Origin: an uncultured Alphaproteobacteria bacterium
Lineage (GTDB): Bacteria; Pseudomonadota; Alphaproteobacteria; Caulobacterales; Caulobacteraceae
Length of the DNA stretch: 37,954 bases
NCBI GenBank assembly: GCA_903930545.1
Contig: CAIYZB010000384.1
Coordinates: 1 to 37,954 of the forward strand
Direction of reading: 5' to 3'
Shown here one piece after another: positions 37,109-37,954 of the stretch; the stretch's first letter is position 1; every line of letters starts with the position of its first letter. The notes under the pieces are model-generated. The model was given only the letters and a program-made list of their open reading frames with translations, was not told the origin of the DNA and searched no databases. Made by a program: the position numbers and the translations under genes.

Positions 37109-37954
37109 GAGGCCGGACCGTCAGTGCCGGGCATGACGCCGCCGAACATGGCGGCAAAGGGCGAGATCATGTTGGGATCCCAGGCATGGCGGGCACCGAC
37201 CGTAATGCCGCCATCCACCACCAGATGGGTGCCGGAGACAAAGGCCGAGGCTTCCGAGGCCAGATAGAGGGCTGCCTGGGCGATATCGTCGGGAACCCCG
37301 CCCTTGGGCACGGGCTGGACCGTGGCGGAATGTTCGGCCACCTGGGCGGCGAGCTGGTCTGCGACCTCCCGGGGCAGGCCCATGGTTGCCCCGAAGATCG
37401 AGGTGGCGATCAGGCCCGGGCAGATGGCATTGACCCGAATCTTCTTGGGCGACAGCTGGGCCGCCGCCGAACGGCTCATATGGATGACCCCGGCCTTGGC
37501 CGTGGAATAGGCAATGGGACCATAGCCGGCCTGGAGACCGGCAATGGAGGCGGTATTGATGATGGCCCCGCCGCCGCGTTCCTCCATCAGGGGCACGGCA
37601 TGCTTCATGCCCAGCGCTGGCCCGCGGACCAGGACGTCGAAGATCCAGCTCCAGCCCTCAGCGGTGATCTCGGTGATGAGGCTCATCCGGTCGGAGATGC
37701 CGGCATTGTTGAACAGGATGTCCAGGCCGCCGAACTCCGACTTGGCCAGCTGCATGGTGGCGGCGATATCGGCCTCGGAGGTCACGTCACAGTGGGAATA
37801 CTTCACCTTGCCGGGGAAGCGACGTTCCAGCATCGCCCCCTTCTCGTCCTGGATATCGGCGGCAATGACCTGGGCCCCCTCGGCGACAAAGAGCTCGACG
37901 GTGCCCAGGCCAATGCCAGAAACCCCGCCGGTGATCACCGCAACCTTGCAGTCC
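37105..37954 (-). CDS. SDR family oxidoreductase, 5' truncated by window edge
   Basis: Frame remains open to the window end (DCKVAVITGGVSGIGLGTVELF...); NNAGISDR; YSTAKAGVIHMSRS; NAICPGLIATSIF. ATGA overlap with the EamA gene. Confidence 0.92.
   Translation of the reverse strand, partial: DCKVAVITGGVSGIGLGTVELFVAEGAQVIAADIQDEKGAMLERRFPGKVKYSHCDVTSEADIAATMQLAKSEFGGLDILFNNAGISDRMSLITEITAEGWSWIFDVLVRGPALGMKHAVPLMEERGGGAIINTASIAGLQAGYGPIAYSTAKAGVIHMSRSAAAQLSPKKIRVNAICPGLIATSIFGATMGLPREVADQLAAQVAEHSATVQPVPKGGVPDDIAQAALYLASEASAFVSGTHLVVDGGITVGARHAWDPNMISPFAAMFGGVMPGTDGPAS

Noticed and set aside
34926-37954. Catabolic or secondary-metabolite cluster from several SDRs
   Set aside because: Only scattered SDRs, YkvA and an EamA exporter; no synthase, ligase or dedicated regulator.
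1-37954. CRISPR array, prophage, transposon or rRNA operon
   Set aside because: No regularly spaced direct repeats, no phage or transposase ORFs and no rRNA-like sequence observed.

Overview
High-GC alphaproteobacterial chromosome segment, most likely Caulobacterales (Caulobacter/Phenylobacterium-like, inferred from gene content and order). It is mainly ordinary core genome: fabB-fabI, an EmrA/EmrB/TetR efflux operon, ubiH-like, methyltransferase/Trm112, LON-domain, CnoX-like thioredoxin, YbaK, tRNA-Gly, argG, kup, marC-like, pyrF, SDHAF4-like, rsmB, rpe, heparinase-like, purH, a giant NAD-glutamate dehydrogenase, AI-2E permease, HerA-like ATPase, DSD1-like PLP enzyme, several SDRs, YkvA and EamA. 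There is no prophage, transposase, CRISPR array or rRNA, and no obvious new multi-gene system. The main second-look items are: (i) a tRNA-Gly(GCC) gene with A instead of the near-universal U at position 33; (ii) a ZTP (pfl) riboswitch upstream of purH; (iii) tandem palindromic repeats between purH and the glutamate dehydrogenase whose ends overlap both stop codons; (iv) a nucleotidyltransferase-like/TPR protein translationally coupled to a lipoprotein; (v) a candidate TetR operator upstream of the efflux operon; (vi) three convergent gene pairs sharing a CTAG stop overlap; (vii) GANTC clusters in two promoter regions. All calls come from reading sequence and provided translations; no searches were run.
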